Origin: Haematococcus lacustris
Taxonomy: Eukaryota > Chlorophyta > Chlorophyceae > Chlamydomonadales > Haematococcaceae
Length of the DNA stretch: 64,000 bases
Direction: 5' to 3'
Assembly (NCBI GenBank): GCA_030144725.1
Contig: JASKMD010000031.1
Span: forward strand, 9,905,097-9,969,096
This document shows, piece after piece, positions 24,401 to 64,000 of the stretch (position 1 is its first letter; every line of letters begins with the position of its first letter). Position numbers and translations under genes: made by a program. Below the pieces are notes generated by a model, which ran no database searches, was not told the DNA's origin, and worked only from the letters and a program-made list of their open reading frames with translations.

Positions 24401-27400
24401 TGGGTCCGCTTGTTGGGGCTGTGGCACGTGTTGAAACTGGTGCATGGAAGAATCTGTTCGCATCACATTTGCAAGCCAAGCCAGCAGCAGCGGCATTGGC
24501 AGCCATGCCATGCCTCACCTGCTCTTGCTACCCTTGTTCCCTGCCTGCCCTGCACAGCTTCAAATCCTGGGAGGCGCAGGGACGGGTTCAGGGGCTGCAG
24601 GGGCAGCGGGCCACCTACTTTGCGGGTGCTTGGTGTGGGTATGGCTTTCACGAGGACGGCATCAAAGGTGAGGGGCTGATGGTGCTTGGCAGCTGTTTCC
24701 AGGGATGATGCCCTTGAGGCTTGGCTGTTTCCATCATTGGCATCTGGCCAGTGGCTGGCAATGTGGCACAGTATGGCAATGCCTCAAGTGCATATTGGGC
24801 CAGCAAGGTGAGGTGCAGAAGGGCAATCGGGACTGCATCCCTGAACCTTCTGCTATGCCTTTTCTTGCCCTGTGCAGCTGCCGTGTCTGCTGTCAAGGTG
24901 ATGGGCTGCCGCATCCCCTGGGAGCTGCGACCCACCTGCCCCAAGGTAACGCTGGTGGAGGGCTGGTACCAGGGGCTCTTTGACCGCTTTGCCAAGGCAG
25001 TCGTCAAAACAGGCTACCTACGCCTCATCCTTCCCAACGGATCTGAGCTGAGGTGGGGGCTGTCTGCATGCCAACCTTGCTTGACCCAAGCAATCACACT
25101 GATCATGTGTACGCGAGCCAGTAATGGCAGTGGGTCTGAGGGTAGCATGAGGGATAGGCATGCATGGTACCTTGTTGCTCTGCTTGGATGTGTTTAAGGT
25201 GCTCTGCTTGGATGTGTTCACTCTGCCAAGCGTACAGCAAGTGCCCGCCATGCACCTATGTTTCCACCTGCACAGGTGACCTACAATAGTTTGTTGTTGC
25301 ATGATTGAGGTAATGTCAGCTCTGCATGTGTTGCATCACACCTGTCAGCATCCCGGGCAGCATCACTGCACACTCCAGTGTGACTGGCTGCCACATGGCT
25401 GGTGAAGGGGGTGAGGCGTGCGTGTGGGTGGGTGTACCTTGCAGCTACGGTGACAAGGACTATGTGCACAAGGTCAAGGCTGGCCAGGAATGGCGTGGCC
25501 TGCCAGAAGCCCGCGCCACCTTGCGCGTGTACAACATGGACTTCTTCCGCAAGATTGTGATGAGGCATGACACAGGGCTTGGTGAAGCATACATGGACAA
25601 GGTGAGCTAGATATCTGTTGGGCCTGCTTTGGCAGCAAGGAGTTTGTGCAGAGCCCAACCACAGCACAGCAATGCAGCCTCATAGCTATTATCCGGTGTT
25701 CCCTGTTGAGCTGTTCTCATTGGTCCTTTACCACATATAGGACTTCGAGGCTGACAACCTTGGGGGCTTCATGGCCGTCATTCTGGCCAACGCACACAGC
25801 ACTGAGGCATCACGGAGCTCCCTAGGCTGGCTGAACTGGGTGGGCGACCGCATGCTGTACCTCGCTCATTTGATGCGCCCGAACACCATCGAGGGTAAGG
25901 CCTGCTGAGCTAGCCCCTGCCCTGTCATACAGCTGACTGGCGATACAGCTGACCATGCAGGGCAAAATGTGATACTGCATGACATGGTGTTGCACTCTGG
26001 TAACCCCCGCTGGCATGGCACCCAGGCATGGCACCCATGCGCCCCCTGCATCACACTCTGGCATGGCACCCTCATGTGCCTTGTCTTGGGCGACGTGTGG
26101 TTGATGCAGGCAGCCGCCGCAACATAGGAGAGCACTACGACGCGGGCAACGACATGTACCGCCTGTTCCTGGATGAGTCCATGATGTACAGCTGTGCCAT
26201 GCATGCGGAGGGTGACAGCCTGTACGAGGTGTGCCTGGCTGCCCCTTTTGCTTGACTGCCTTGGGGCTCAGGTGCTGATGTTGCACACTCTAAGCCACAG
26301 CTGAATCCAATGACCTGTGCTTACCTCCCCATGCAGGCGCAGATGCGCAAGCTGGACGCCATCATTGACGCAGCTGGCATCACCGCTGGGCAGCGTGTCC
26401 TGGAAGTAGGGTGTGGGTGGGGTGCGTTTGCAATTCGAGCCGTCCAGAGGACAGGCTGCCATGTGACGGGTCTGACCCTGAGCAAGGAGCAGCTGGTTGA
26501 GGCAGAAGCACGGGTGAAGGCAGCAGGCCTGCAAGACAGCATCTCCCTTCGCTTCTGTGACTACAGGGACTGCCCAGGTGAGAACTGCTGCCAGTGGGGA
26601 GCAAGGGCAGCCGCAATGGCCATGTGGCTCATGCTCCCTCTTTGTTCTGGTTGTGATTCAGGGGCGGGCAGCTTTGACCGTGTGGTGAGCATCGAGATGA
26701 TTGAGGCGGTGGGGCATGCCAACCTGGGGACTTACTTCCGCCAGCTCAGCCGCATGCTGAAACCCGGGGGTGTGTGTGTCCTGCAAGCCATCTGCTGCCC
26801 CGATGAGCGGTAAGCTGCAAGCTGTGCTGTAGAGATTGCCTGTTTGCCGATGCCCTGCTTATAGGGGCTATGCAAACCTGTGTCCTTGTGTTACACACGG
26901 CATCGCACCAGGTCGAATTGCCACATAGCACTAGTTCGCCATTCTGGCTGGCCGTGTGTCCACCCTGACCTGAGCAGGTACACTGCCTACTGTCGCTGCT
27001 CTGACTTCATCCGGGAGCACATCTTCCCTGGTGGCCACCTGCCATGCATCGCAGCCTGTGTGGAGGCCGCCCAGGGTGGGTCCTGGGCATGGCCACTGCT
27101 GTTCTTTGGCTGTGGATCAAGCATGTGGCATCCATACAACCATCGTTGTTGCTCTGCTGACGCTGCGTGACACGCTTGTCACAAGCGCTGCGTTTGCCAC
27201 AGGTGCTTGCGTGGAGGGGTGTTGTGTGTGTGCCATGAAGTGCAGGCACGGGGCTCAGCCTGCACTCCAGCACTGACATCGGGCCGGACTACGCTGTGAC
27301 ACTGCGTGAATGGCGGGCTCGCTGGGAAGCTCGCAAGGACGAGGTGCTGCAGCTGGGTTACTCAGAGCGCTTCTGGCGCAAGTACAGGTCAGGGTGACAG

Positions 27401-29464
27401 CTGCTGTGCTGCAAGCCGCACACATGCAAGCTGGCCCATGCCCAACCCGGGGTGCAGGCTGCCATGCACCATGACATGCTCCTTACACGTGTACACCGAT
27501 CTTGTCTGCTGCTGCCCTCCAGGTTTTACTTTGTGTACTGCGAGGCTGGCTTTGATGCTCACTACATCCACACCTTCCACATGACTTGGGTAAAGGACCA
27601 GGAGCCCATCGCAGCTTTAGCCACGCAGCCCATCAGCCGCCAAAGCATGTCAGCTACCACCATGCTGTCGGCCTCAGCGGCAGCACTGACCAAGGAGCTC
27701 CCCTCTGACCCCATCACACAGGTGGGTCCAGCACATCTCCCTGTCACGCCTCCACTGTCCTGGCTGCACTCTACTAGACGGCAATCCCCTATCTACCCCT
27801 TGTGCTCAGCAGTGTAAAGAAGACTTGCCAGCTAAAGCACAGCAGCATCACTGGCCCTGTGCCTTAGCTGACAAGGGACATGAGCCTTCCCTAGTCTACT
27901 CCATACAGGCTGCCCCGCTTGATCCATTCCATCCTCCCTACCCATCAGCAACTATGCACCAACATAGGCCGTCATTGCCCACCTGGGTGCAGGTGCTGCT
28001 GGCCCTGTACTTCTTCCTGGCGGGGATGCTGGTAAAGGGGCACCCCCACATGTTCCTGCTGCCCCTGCTGTCGTGTGTGTGCGTGGCCGCCGGCGCCTTG
28101 CTCCACTCCGCCTCCCTGGCCCTGGTGCCCAAGTGCAGCTTCCTCTCCCCTGGCCTGCGCAGCTGGTGGTGCACACTGACCTGGCAGGTCCAGCCGTCAC
28201 ACCTCCTGTACTCTGCAGCCATATCCGTGGCCAGCTTGCACTACGTGTGGGCCCACCCTGAGGTGCTCAGCCTGCAGCACCAGCCTGCGGACAAGCAGCA
28301 TGCTTCCGTTGTTGTGGCAGCGTCTTCAGGTGAGGGCTCTCAGACTAGCTGCAGGGCTGCACCGCACTGGCAGCACCACAGACCGCTATTCCTAGGAGTG
28401 CAGCAACACAGAGAACTGTTCCTAGGAGGAGTGGCATTAGTTGCTGCTGCCATTACAGCGTGACAGCTAGGGTTGGGTGGAGGCTTGAATCACAGCTGCC
28501 ATGCGCTTTCGGGTGGTTGTACTGGCTGTGCACCCCTATTGCCCTCTACTAGTTTGTGAGCTTGAAATGAGGCAGAACAAGCCTCGCTCCTCGTGCCCTA
28601 GCCACCCACAGCAGCCACAGCAGCCTCAGCAGCCACCCACAGCAGCCACTGATTTGATGGCTGTGCTGTGCTCTGCTGCAGGATTCTTTGCCTTCCACCT
28701 CTGGCTGTGCGTGCGCCAACGCCTGACTACTTGGACGCTACAGGCCATTGTGCAATACACCTTGCTGCTGCTGATGTATGGCGTCGCCATCTACAAGTGT
28801 GTGCCGTTCCTTCTCTTCCTGGCCATCACCCTGTCCTGTGAACTCAGCTCCGTCTTCATCCCTGATGAATATCTGCAGCACCCAGCCGGTGAGTGCACCT
28901 CCATTGTCAATTTCAGTGTTTACAGGGGGGCTGATCAGCATGTACCTTAATGGCTGATTACACACTCTGGGCCACCTGGCCACAGCTCAGCATGGCAGCC
29001 TCGTGGGTGAATGTCGTCAGCACACACCACCCACAACGCTTCCACTCGTTGTTAAACTGTCCAGCCATCAGGTTCGCCTGGCCAAATGCTTGCCTGATCT
29101 TCACTCGGTTTGGACTCACCACTCTGTGGCCCTGCATACAACTCCATCTACGCTCATAACCCTCACTCCCTGCATTTGCCCGATTGCCGCAGGTGTGTTG
29201 CCCGTTTCTGCTCGGCGCATGGCGGTCCGCATGGCAGAGCAGCTCGCCCTCGTCTCCATCCGCATCCTGCCACACCTGGCCTTCTCTGCTATGCTGGTAG
29301 CCAGCCCCGCCGCCTTCATCGGTGGGCCTGCGCCTGTGGGCCCAGCAGGCTATTGCGCATCTCTGCTGGGCTTGGGTTACATGGGCTGGCGCAACTGGCG
29401 CAAGGCCCAGGTCTACTTGAGCAGGGAGGCTTCACCGGGTCACAAGGACAAGCAGGCCTTGTGA
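21487..29464 (+). CDS. CFA: FAD oxidoreductase-cyclopropane fatty-acid synthase with C-terminal membrane domain
   Basis: Predicted to methylate phospholipid-bound unsaturated fatty acids from S-adenosylmethionine. The 21 exons join in phase to 1,173 residues: 21487-21596, 21676-21775, 22033-22110, 22231-22377, 22686-22817, 23319-23448, 23616-23855, 24035-24260, 24558-24667, 24878-25052, 25445-25601, 25741-25894, 26110-26228, 26337-26577, 26662-26809, 26978-27075, 27246-27387, 27523-27721, 27993-28329, 28682-28888, 29193-29464. Residues 1-424 are an amine-oxidase-like flavin domain (VAVVGSGITGLSAAW, VTLFEKDASCGGHT). Residues about 535-902 are the synthase: GEHYDAGNDMYRLFLDESMM, YSCAMH, SAM motif LEVGCGWG, MIEAVGH. 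This is the plant CPA-FAS order and length. Residues about 903-1173 add several membrane helices resembling a TLC domain. Donors after exons 2, 7 and 8 are GC. ATG 21487 is the first in-frame ATG. Confidence 0.93.
24360..24415. repeat. 13-bp tandem minisatellite in an intron
   Basis: A little over four head-to-tail copies of gttgggtccgctt inside the intron between exons 8 and 9 of the cyclopropane synthase gene. No function suggested. Confidence 0.9.
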
Positions 29465-30923
29465 GGGGCACCTGCTATAGCGAAAAACTGCCTACATACC
29501 TGCCCCTGCACAAGGTGCTGCATGGCTACTGGCCTCATGCATGCTATGGCAACAGCATTGCCACCAGCATTGCCAGCTAGCCCTCATCCAGCTGCAGCAG
29601 CTGAACTTGCTCAGCTGATTGCCCACTGCTTGATGTTAGCTGGCCACTGCCACGGAACAACCACTGCCTGGAAGGGGTCATTTGTTTGTGAAGCGTTGCC
29701 AGCATATGACTGCTGGCTGGTGCGGCCATGATGGCTCACAACCTGAGGTGTTGCTTGGTGTTGTGTGGCTGCCAGTGCCTCTGTTAGGACTGCATGAGGC
29801 TCGGCTCATCCACAAGACTGAGCTTGTGCCTATGACAATGGTGTAGCAGCAATGCTTGGCATCCTGTTTGGCAGTCAACTGTTGGCAGCATGTTGATCTC
29901 ATGCATGTCTAGCAATCATGTGCATGCATCTGTACCCCATGCTTGTTGGCAAGGTCAGTATGCCTTGAATCACATGAACGTCATGAGGGCGTGACTAAAC
30001 TATTTCTAAATGTCTTTTAGCAGCTTGAGGAGGGCCCTTGCTTGAGGGACGTTGTTTGATTGCTTGTCACTTGTATTGCTTGCCTCCACTCAGGGTAAGC
30101 ACCACCTTGGCAGGGATGTGATGTCACCTAAATGTGGTGATTATGACAGTGGTGATGAGGATGCTTGGACAGCTGAAGGGAGGGGCAATGCTTGCTGCAT
30201 CACTCCAATGCACGCTTCATGACCTATCTGGCTCCTGCCTTGCCCAGTCCTGACTTGCTGTGATGGCTCGAATCAACGAAAACGCAAGGCTTTGGCAGAG
30301 CCTTTCATTTCATTTCAAGTGTAGAGCCCCTCAGTTCATATATTAGCACTGACTGTAAATGCACTCCCAGAGGAAGACTTTTGTTCGTTCCATCTAGTCA
30401 AGGAGATGAGGCAGGCTGCTGTAGTGTTGCAGTACAGTCCCGGTCGTATAGCTGTGGTAATTGCTCCACAAATCACTCCTGAATCTTCGGGGAAACCCAA
30501 GTTGCCGCCACCGCCGTCTCGAAGCAAATTGCGCAATGGTTCGGAATAAGCGGAAGAGCGCCGCCAAACAAAAGCAGGGTCCCGCAAAGAAATTAAAAGG
30601 TTCGACGTCGACTTGAACGGGTAGTGATTTCCGCGCCGTGTAATCACCCGTCGCTTCTGTTGGTGCCATCACAGCTTCTCGTCCGCCACAAGGCCAGCAA
30701 CAACAAAAATGGATGGATGGATGGAAAACGAAGCGGCGCCAGGTACGGGGACCTATCCCACATACCGTCCCGCCTTCAGTGTCGACACCTTGTGCCTCAT
30801 CCTAAAAAAGCTGTCAATGTCCTGATCGTGCTTGCCTGCAGACCTGTGATCAAAGTCCCGGGTGGCGCAGTGCCGCGAGGTTGCAACAAGTCGCAGCGCA
30901 AGATCATGGCTCACCTCCAGCAT
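29465..30923. other. 3' region of the cyclopropane synthase gene and intergenic DNA
   Basis: No gene recognised. The segment 30300-30780 is less GC-rich with many CpG-containing motifs and looks like a promoter or leader, but no gene follows on either strand that I can support. The minus-strand frame at 30394-30672 lacks a recognisable signature. Confidence 0.4.
30354..30358 (+). terminator. Candidate polyadenylation signal TGTAA
   Basis: First TGTAA found after the cyclopropane synthase stop codon, about 890 nt downstream. That is within the long 3' untranslated range common in volvocalean algae. Support is the motif and its position only. Confidence 0.3.
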
Positions 30924-31732
30924 AGGGCCCAGGTGCTGCGGGCCTGCTGCAAGGTGGTGTGCTGGCCCAGGGGCAAAGACCAGCGGCTGGGCAGGGTGGT
31001 GCTTATGAATGAGCACCGCACCAGCCGGGTCAGCTCAGCAGTGAATGGCCAGCAGCCCTGTGGGAGCCAGCTAAACAAACGCAAGCCCACCAGGCCTGTG
31101 GACTGGAAGCCACCAGCAGGGCAGGTGGACCATCAGCTGCTGCGTCCAGCCTGGAGCCAGCAACGTAACCAGCCAGTGCGGGGCCTAATGTAGTGCCGAG
31201 TAGTGGCTCCGCGCGTCCTGCCACAGCCCCCATGCAGCAACCAGGCAGCCACACAGCCAGCAGCCTCAGAGCCTTGGCCCAGCACTCCTACGCCAGCCAA
31301 GCGCAACAAGCGCATTGAGGCTGAGCAGGCAGCTGAGCCCACCCAGCCCACCAAGGGCAAAGGCAAGGGCAAGGGCAAGGCTGCTAAAGCGAAGCCAGCA
31401 CCACAGCCAGGCAGGTGGCTGGACAGGGACTGCAGTGCAGCGCTGAATATGCAACATATTGGAGAGAGCAGGTGGCGGCCGCTTGAGCTGTGCTGGTGGC
31501 CAGAGCAGACAGCTCTGCCAGCCAAGGGCAAGGAGTACCCTGGCCTGGGCTACAAGCGGGTGCGAGACAAGCCACCCAAGGCCCAGCAGCAGCAGCAGCC
31601 TGCTGTGGCACAGAAGTGTGCCATCCCCCCTTTTGAGCTGTCATCAGCTTATGATTAGTACTTGCATGTCATGCCAACTCTGCACTAAAGCCATCAGGGG
31701 TCAGGCAATGGTTTAGATGGAAGGCGCCCATG
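30924..31732 (+). pseudogene. TnpB/Fanzor-like RuvC nuclease, copy B (5'-truncated)
   Basis: Similarity to copy A starts abruptly near 30924 (LRACCKVVCWPRG), so the RuvC-I half is missing. Present are VVLMNEHRTSRVSSAVNGQQ, the conserved DWKPPAGQVDHQLLRPAWS block, RGLM, then an in-frame TAG (31191-31193) where copy D has TGG. The same frame then resumes through a Lys/Ala/Pro-rich linker to RuvC-III WLDRDCSAALNMQHIGES, ELCWW and KGKEYPGLGYKRVRDK, ending FELSSAYD-TAG near 31658. The noncoding tail to 31732 matches copy A. Apart from the one TAG the frame is intact, so loss of function is recent or the TAG is read through. Confidence 0.78.
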
Positions 31733-32552
31733 CCATGTCCATGTGCCATGTGCATGGGAACATAACTCCACACAGCACCATCTTGAGTAGTCACGCTGTT
31801 GGTCCCTAGTGGTCCCTAGTAATCCGACTCACATGGAGGCCCTAGTGGGGGATGAGGGGCTGCTGTAGTGTTCACCTTAGGCGTTACCCACATAGTGTTG
31901 ATGATATTTATGCAATTAATGCTCAGCTTCTCACAACATGTGACATTTCCAGTCTTGTGCCTCAAGGGGCACTCGTTGTCGACGATCACTGACATTTGGG
32001 AGCAGGTCAAAGCAAACAGGGGCAGTCAGAGGCAGGAGACACGCGGCAGTCTCGATGGAAGCATGGGCGAGGCTGCAAAGTGGAGACATAGACAAGAAAC
32101 GGAAGCATTGGAGCAACATAGAGCAGTAGCCTGGGATGGGGCCTGTGAACACGACTCTCCAGCTGGCTAAAGGCTTTCAAGTAGAGGAGGACATGGCGTG
32201 CCAGTGTAGGCATGCAGCCCTTGCCAGTCATTTAATGTTTTAATGATATGTAATGGACCTCACTTCCGCCCCACTCCGGTTGCCGGCGCTCCGGTTAGAT
32301 GCCAACCTGATGCACACCCCAACACAGCCACTCCGCTTGGATAATGTAACTAAATCCCTGAGATGCCCCCGAGGGCGAAACGCAAGCGCCCCGTCTCTCC
32401 CACGCTGAGTGCAGCCGGTAAGCCGAGATGCTCAACGACAGGCTAGACTCCCCCGAAGCTAACTGACGACGCGACGCAGTGTGCGCCACGCGACATTGCG
32501 ACTCCGTGCATCAAATCCTGCCGTGCGTGTGCTGTGCTTTCCCGTGTCTGCA
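31733..32552. other. Spacer between Fanzor-like copies B and C
   Basis: No gene recognised. The plus-strand frame at 31868-32170 and the minus-strand frames here have no protein-like signature. The last ~100 bp before 32553 are CpG-rich and end in a splice-acceptor-like gtctgcag. Confidence 0.4.
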
Positions 32553-33377
32553 GGTGCCAGTGGCAGTGGGCAGCAAGTCCAGGGGCAGGGGCAGGCTGTC
32601 AAGGTAGTAATTGCAGAGAGGCGCCAGGTCATCCGCACCAGCCGTGTCAGCTCCTCAGTGCATGCCCGCCAGCCTTGTGAGCTGCACCTGCCACCTAACC
32701 AGCCCAGGCCAGCAGACTGGGTACCCCCAGCAGGCCAGGTCAACCCGCGGCTGGTGCGCCCAGCCTGGAGCCTGCGGCATGCGAAGTATGTGCGGGGCCT
32801 GTCGTGGTGCCATCAGGTGCCGCCCCCCCCCCCCGCCCCCTGCCCCAGCCCAGGGCCCCCCTGCCCCTGCCCAGGGACCCCCTCCGCCTGCCCAGCCCCC
32901 CCCCCCCCCCCCCCCCCTGCCCAGGCTCCACCTCCCCCTGCCCCTGTCCAGGCCCCCCCCCCTCCACCTGCCCCAGCCCAGGACCCCCCTGCCCCTGCCC
33001 CAGCCCAGGCCCCACCTCCCCCTCCCCCAGCCCAGGCCCCACCACCCGCCCAGGCCCCACCACCCGCTCCCCCAGCCCAGGCCCAGCCCCTCCCTGCAGC
33101 ACCTGGCCCAGCCCCACCACCCCAGGCCCCCCCAGGGGGCAGGTGGCTGGACCGGGACACCAACGGGTGCCTGAACTTGCAGCGCATCGGGGAGAGCAGG
33201 CAGCGCCCCATAGAGCTGTGCCAATGGGATGACCTAGAGGCTCTACCTCCCGTTGGCAAGGAGTACCAGCAGGGCTACAAGCGGGTCAATGACCGGCTGC
33301 CCAAAGGCAGGCAGTGGTTGCACCGGACTGCTGAGTACCGGCGGGGCATTGATGGTCGGGCCCGCAACAATGCATAA
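32553..33377 (+). CDS. TnpB/Fanzor-like RuvC nuclease, copy C (C-terminal half, open frame)
   Basis: The frame is open from upstream of the gtctgcag acceptor-like site (32552) to TAA 33377. It keeps RTSRVSSSVHARQPCE, VPPAGQVNPRLVRPAWS, RGLSWC, RuvC-III GRWLDRDTNGCLNLQRIGES, IELCQW and GKEYQQGYKRV. The usual NAA of the RuvC-III motif is NGC here. The residues that are (N/D)EF before RTS in other copies read less clearly (IAERRQVI). About 110 residues of nearly pure Pro/Ala/Gln, from C-rich DNA at 32821-33125, separate the zinc-ribbon remnant from RuvC-III. The RuvC-I half is absent nearby, so it is probably a 5'-truncated copy even though the frame is open. It could instead be the last exon of a longer transcript. 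Confidence 0.6.
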   Translation, partial: GASGSGQQVQGQGQAVKVVIAERRQVIRTSRVSSSVHARQPCELHLPPNQPRPADWVPPAGQVNPRLVRPAWSLRHAKYVRGLSWCHQVPPPPPAPCPSPGPPCPCPGTPSACPAPPPPPPPAQAPPPPAPVQAPPPPPAPAQDPPAPAPAQAPPPPPPAQAPPPAQAPPPAPPAQAQPLPAAPGPAPPPQAPPGGRWLDRDTNGCLNLQRIGESRQRPIELCQWDDLEALPPVGKEYQQGYKRVNDRLPKGRQWLHRTAEYRRGIDGRARNNA

Positions 33378-33438
33378 GGCCCTAGTAGTTTCACACAGGC
33401 TGTCAGCCTTACAAAGCATAATGCTGTTTTGATGAGGA

Positions 33439-33530
33439 GCCCAGTGGTCTGTCCCGGGAAAGTGCCACCAGAGTGGGGTTTGCAGTCATCAAGGGTGCGA
33501 CCGAGGATGCTACAACATGCTTGTAGTAGC
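33439..33530 (+). other. Conserved noncoding block after copy C (element end or guide-RNA candidate)
   Basis: About 90 bp, beginning gcccagtggtctgt and containing tgcagtcatcaagggtg, matches 17880-17788 (minus) downstream of copy E at roughly 85 percent by eye. Conservation of noncoding sequence 3' of the reading frame in two separate copies marks an element end. In TnpB and Fanzor systems this is where the guide (omega) RNA lies. That function is inferred, not seen. Confidence 0.5.
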
Positions 33531-33539
33531 TGAGTGAGA

Positions 33540-34085
33540 TTACCCACAGGCCGACATGTTGTTCCTTGTTGAATGAGTTTTGTTGGCCTGGGATGGCGCC
33601 ACGCAACAGCAGTGATGGACGCTGAAGGGTGTGGAGGACAGCTGCACTGGCGATATGGTAACACTGTTATTAACAGCCAGGGGCGACAATAGTCGGCAGT
33701 AGGCAAAAGCCAGGAAGGCAGCAGCTAGGCACTGCGGGGGCAGGCAGGAACATTGGGGAAGCATGCAGCACAGGCAGCAGCTAGGGCAACATGACGCATC
33801 CGGCAGCAGCTACCGGCCTTGCGGCCTAGACAACGATGGACAGTAGGTCACAGCGAATGGCAGCAGCCGGGGTGACAGGTTCAGCAGTACTGGCCAAATG
33901 GCCCAAGACTGCAGGGATCCAGACCACATGGGATTTGCTGAAATGTTGAGTTTGAAGTTCATCAAGCGTAGCTTCAGCAGTAGTGTATCGCAGCTACTGG
34001 CCGCGGTGCGCGCTAATTCATGGACACAGCGGAGTCGGAAAGGATACCCTCGGGGTGGTTGATTTGTGCACATTGAGCGGATGTT
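33540..34085. other. Upstream region of the dynein-like gene
   Basis: No gene recognised. Expected to hold the promoter of the gene starting at 34086. I see no TATA box or other defined motif. Confidence 0.35.

Positions 34086-64000
<29,915 letters not shown>

Noticed and set aside
27993..29464. Membrane domain as a separate downstream gene
   Set aside because: Exons 19-21 continue in phase from exon 18 with good splice sites, and no start codon or promoter-like sequence precedes 27993.
30394..30672. Minus-strand gene start at 30672
   Set aside because: The frame lacks a recognisable signature and no following exons with matching phase were found.

Overview
This is nuclear DNA from a green alga. 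The evidence is spliceosomal introns in every long gene, GC-rich coding sequence full of CAG/CTG and GC-rich microsatellites, a plant-type cyclopropane fatty-acid synthase, a dynein-type heavy chain (so probably flagellated) and an intron-containing tRNA. A volvocalean alga such as Haematococcus fits best, but that is inference; no marker gene is present. Most long open frames are shadows of repeats or intron read-through. Only three protein genes are well supported.

Layout. Positions 1-972 are a duplicate of 11201-12197. Positions 973-8220 hold no recognisable gene, only three unassigned minus-strand reading frames. A putative small gene at 8221-8690 runs into a 2.4-kb GGGC array (8711-11114). 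Positions 14881-12040 (minus) encode a sorting nexin of the SNX1/Vps5 type in eight exons. Positions 15667-18021 hold two decayed copies (A and E) of a TnpB/Fanzor-like RuvC nuclease. Positions 18157-19478 are a deleted DNA transposon with 27-bp perfect inverted repeats and a TA target duplication. Positions 20024-20121 are an intron-containing tRNA-Glu(CTC). Positions 21487-29464 (plus, 21 exons, 1,173 codons) encode a flavin-oxidoreductase/cyclopropane synthase with an added membrane domain that looks like TLC. Positions 30924-33535 hold two more Fanzor-like copies (B and C).

From 34086 to the right edge runs one huge gene, still open at 64000: a dynein-heavy-chain relative. I joined 42 exons in phase, about 5,000 codons so far. 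The N-terminal tail, linker and AAA1 to AAA4 modules are recognisable. The AAA1 ATPase motifs are destroyed, and only AAA2 keeps an intact P-loop. A fifth Fanzor-like copy (D) lies antisense in one of its introns.

The most interesting content is (1) the family of at least five TnpB/Fanzor-like loci, with two classes of conserved 3' noncoding ends; (2) the pseudo-ATPase dynein heavy chain, possibly DNHD1-like; and (3) the oxidoreductase-cyclopropane synthase-membrane fusion. The three intact genes show no obvious functional link: endosomal retromer sorting, lipid modification and probably the axoneme.
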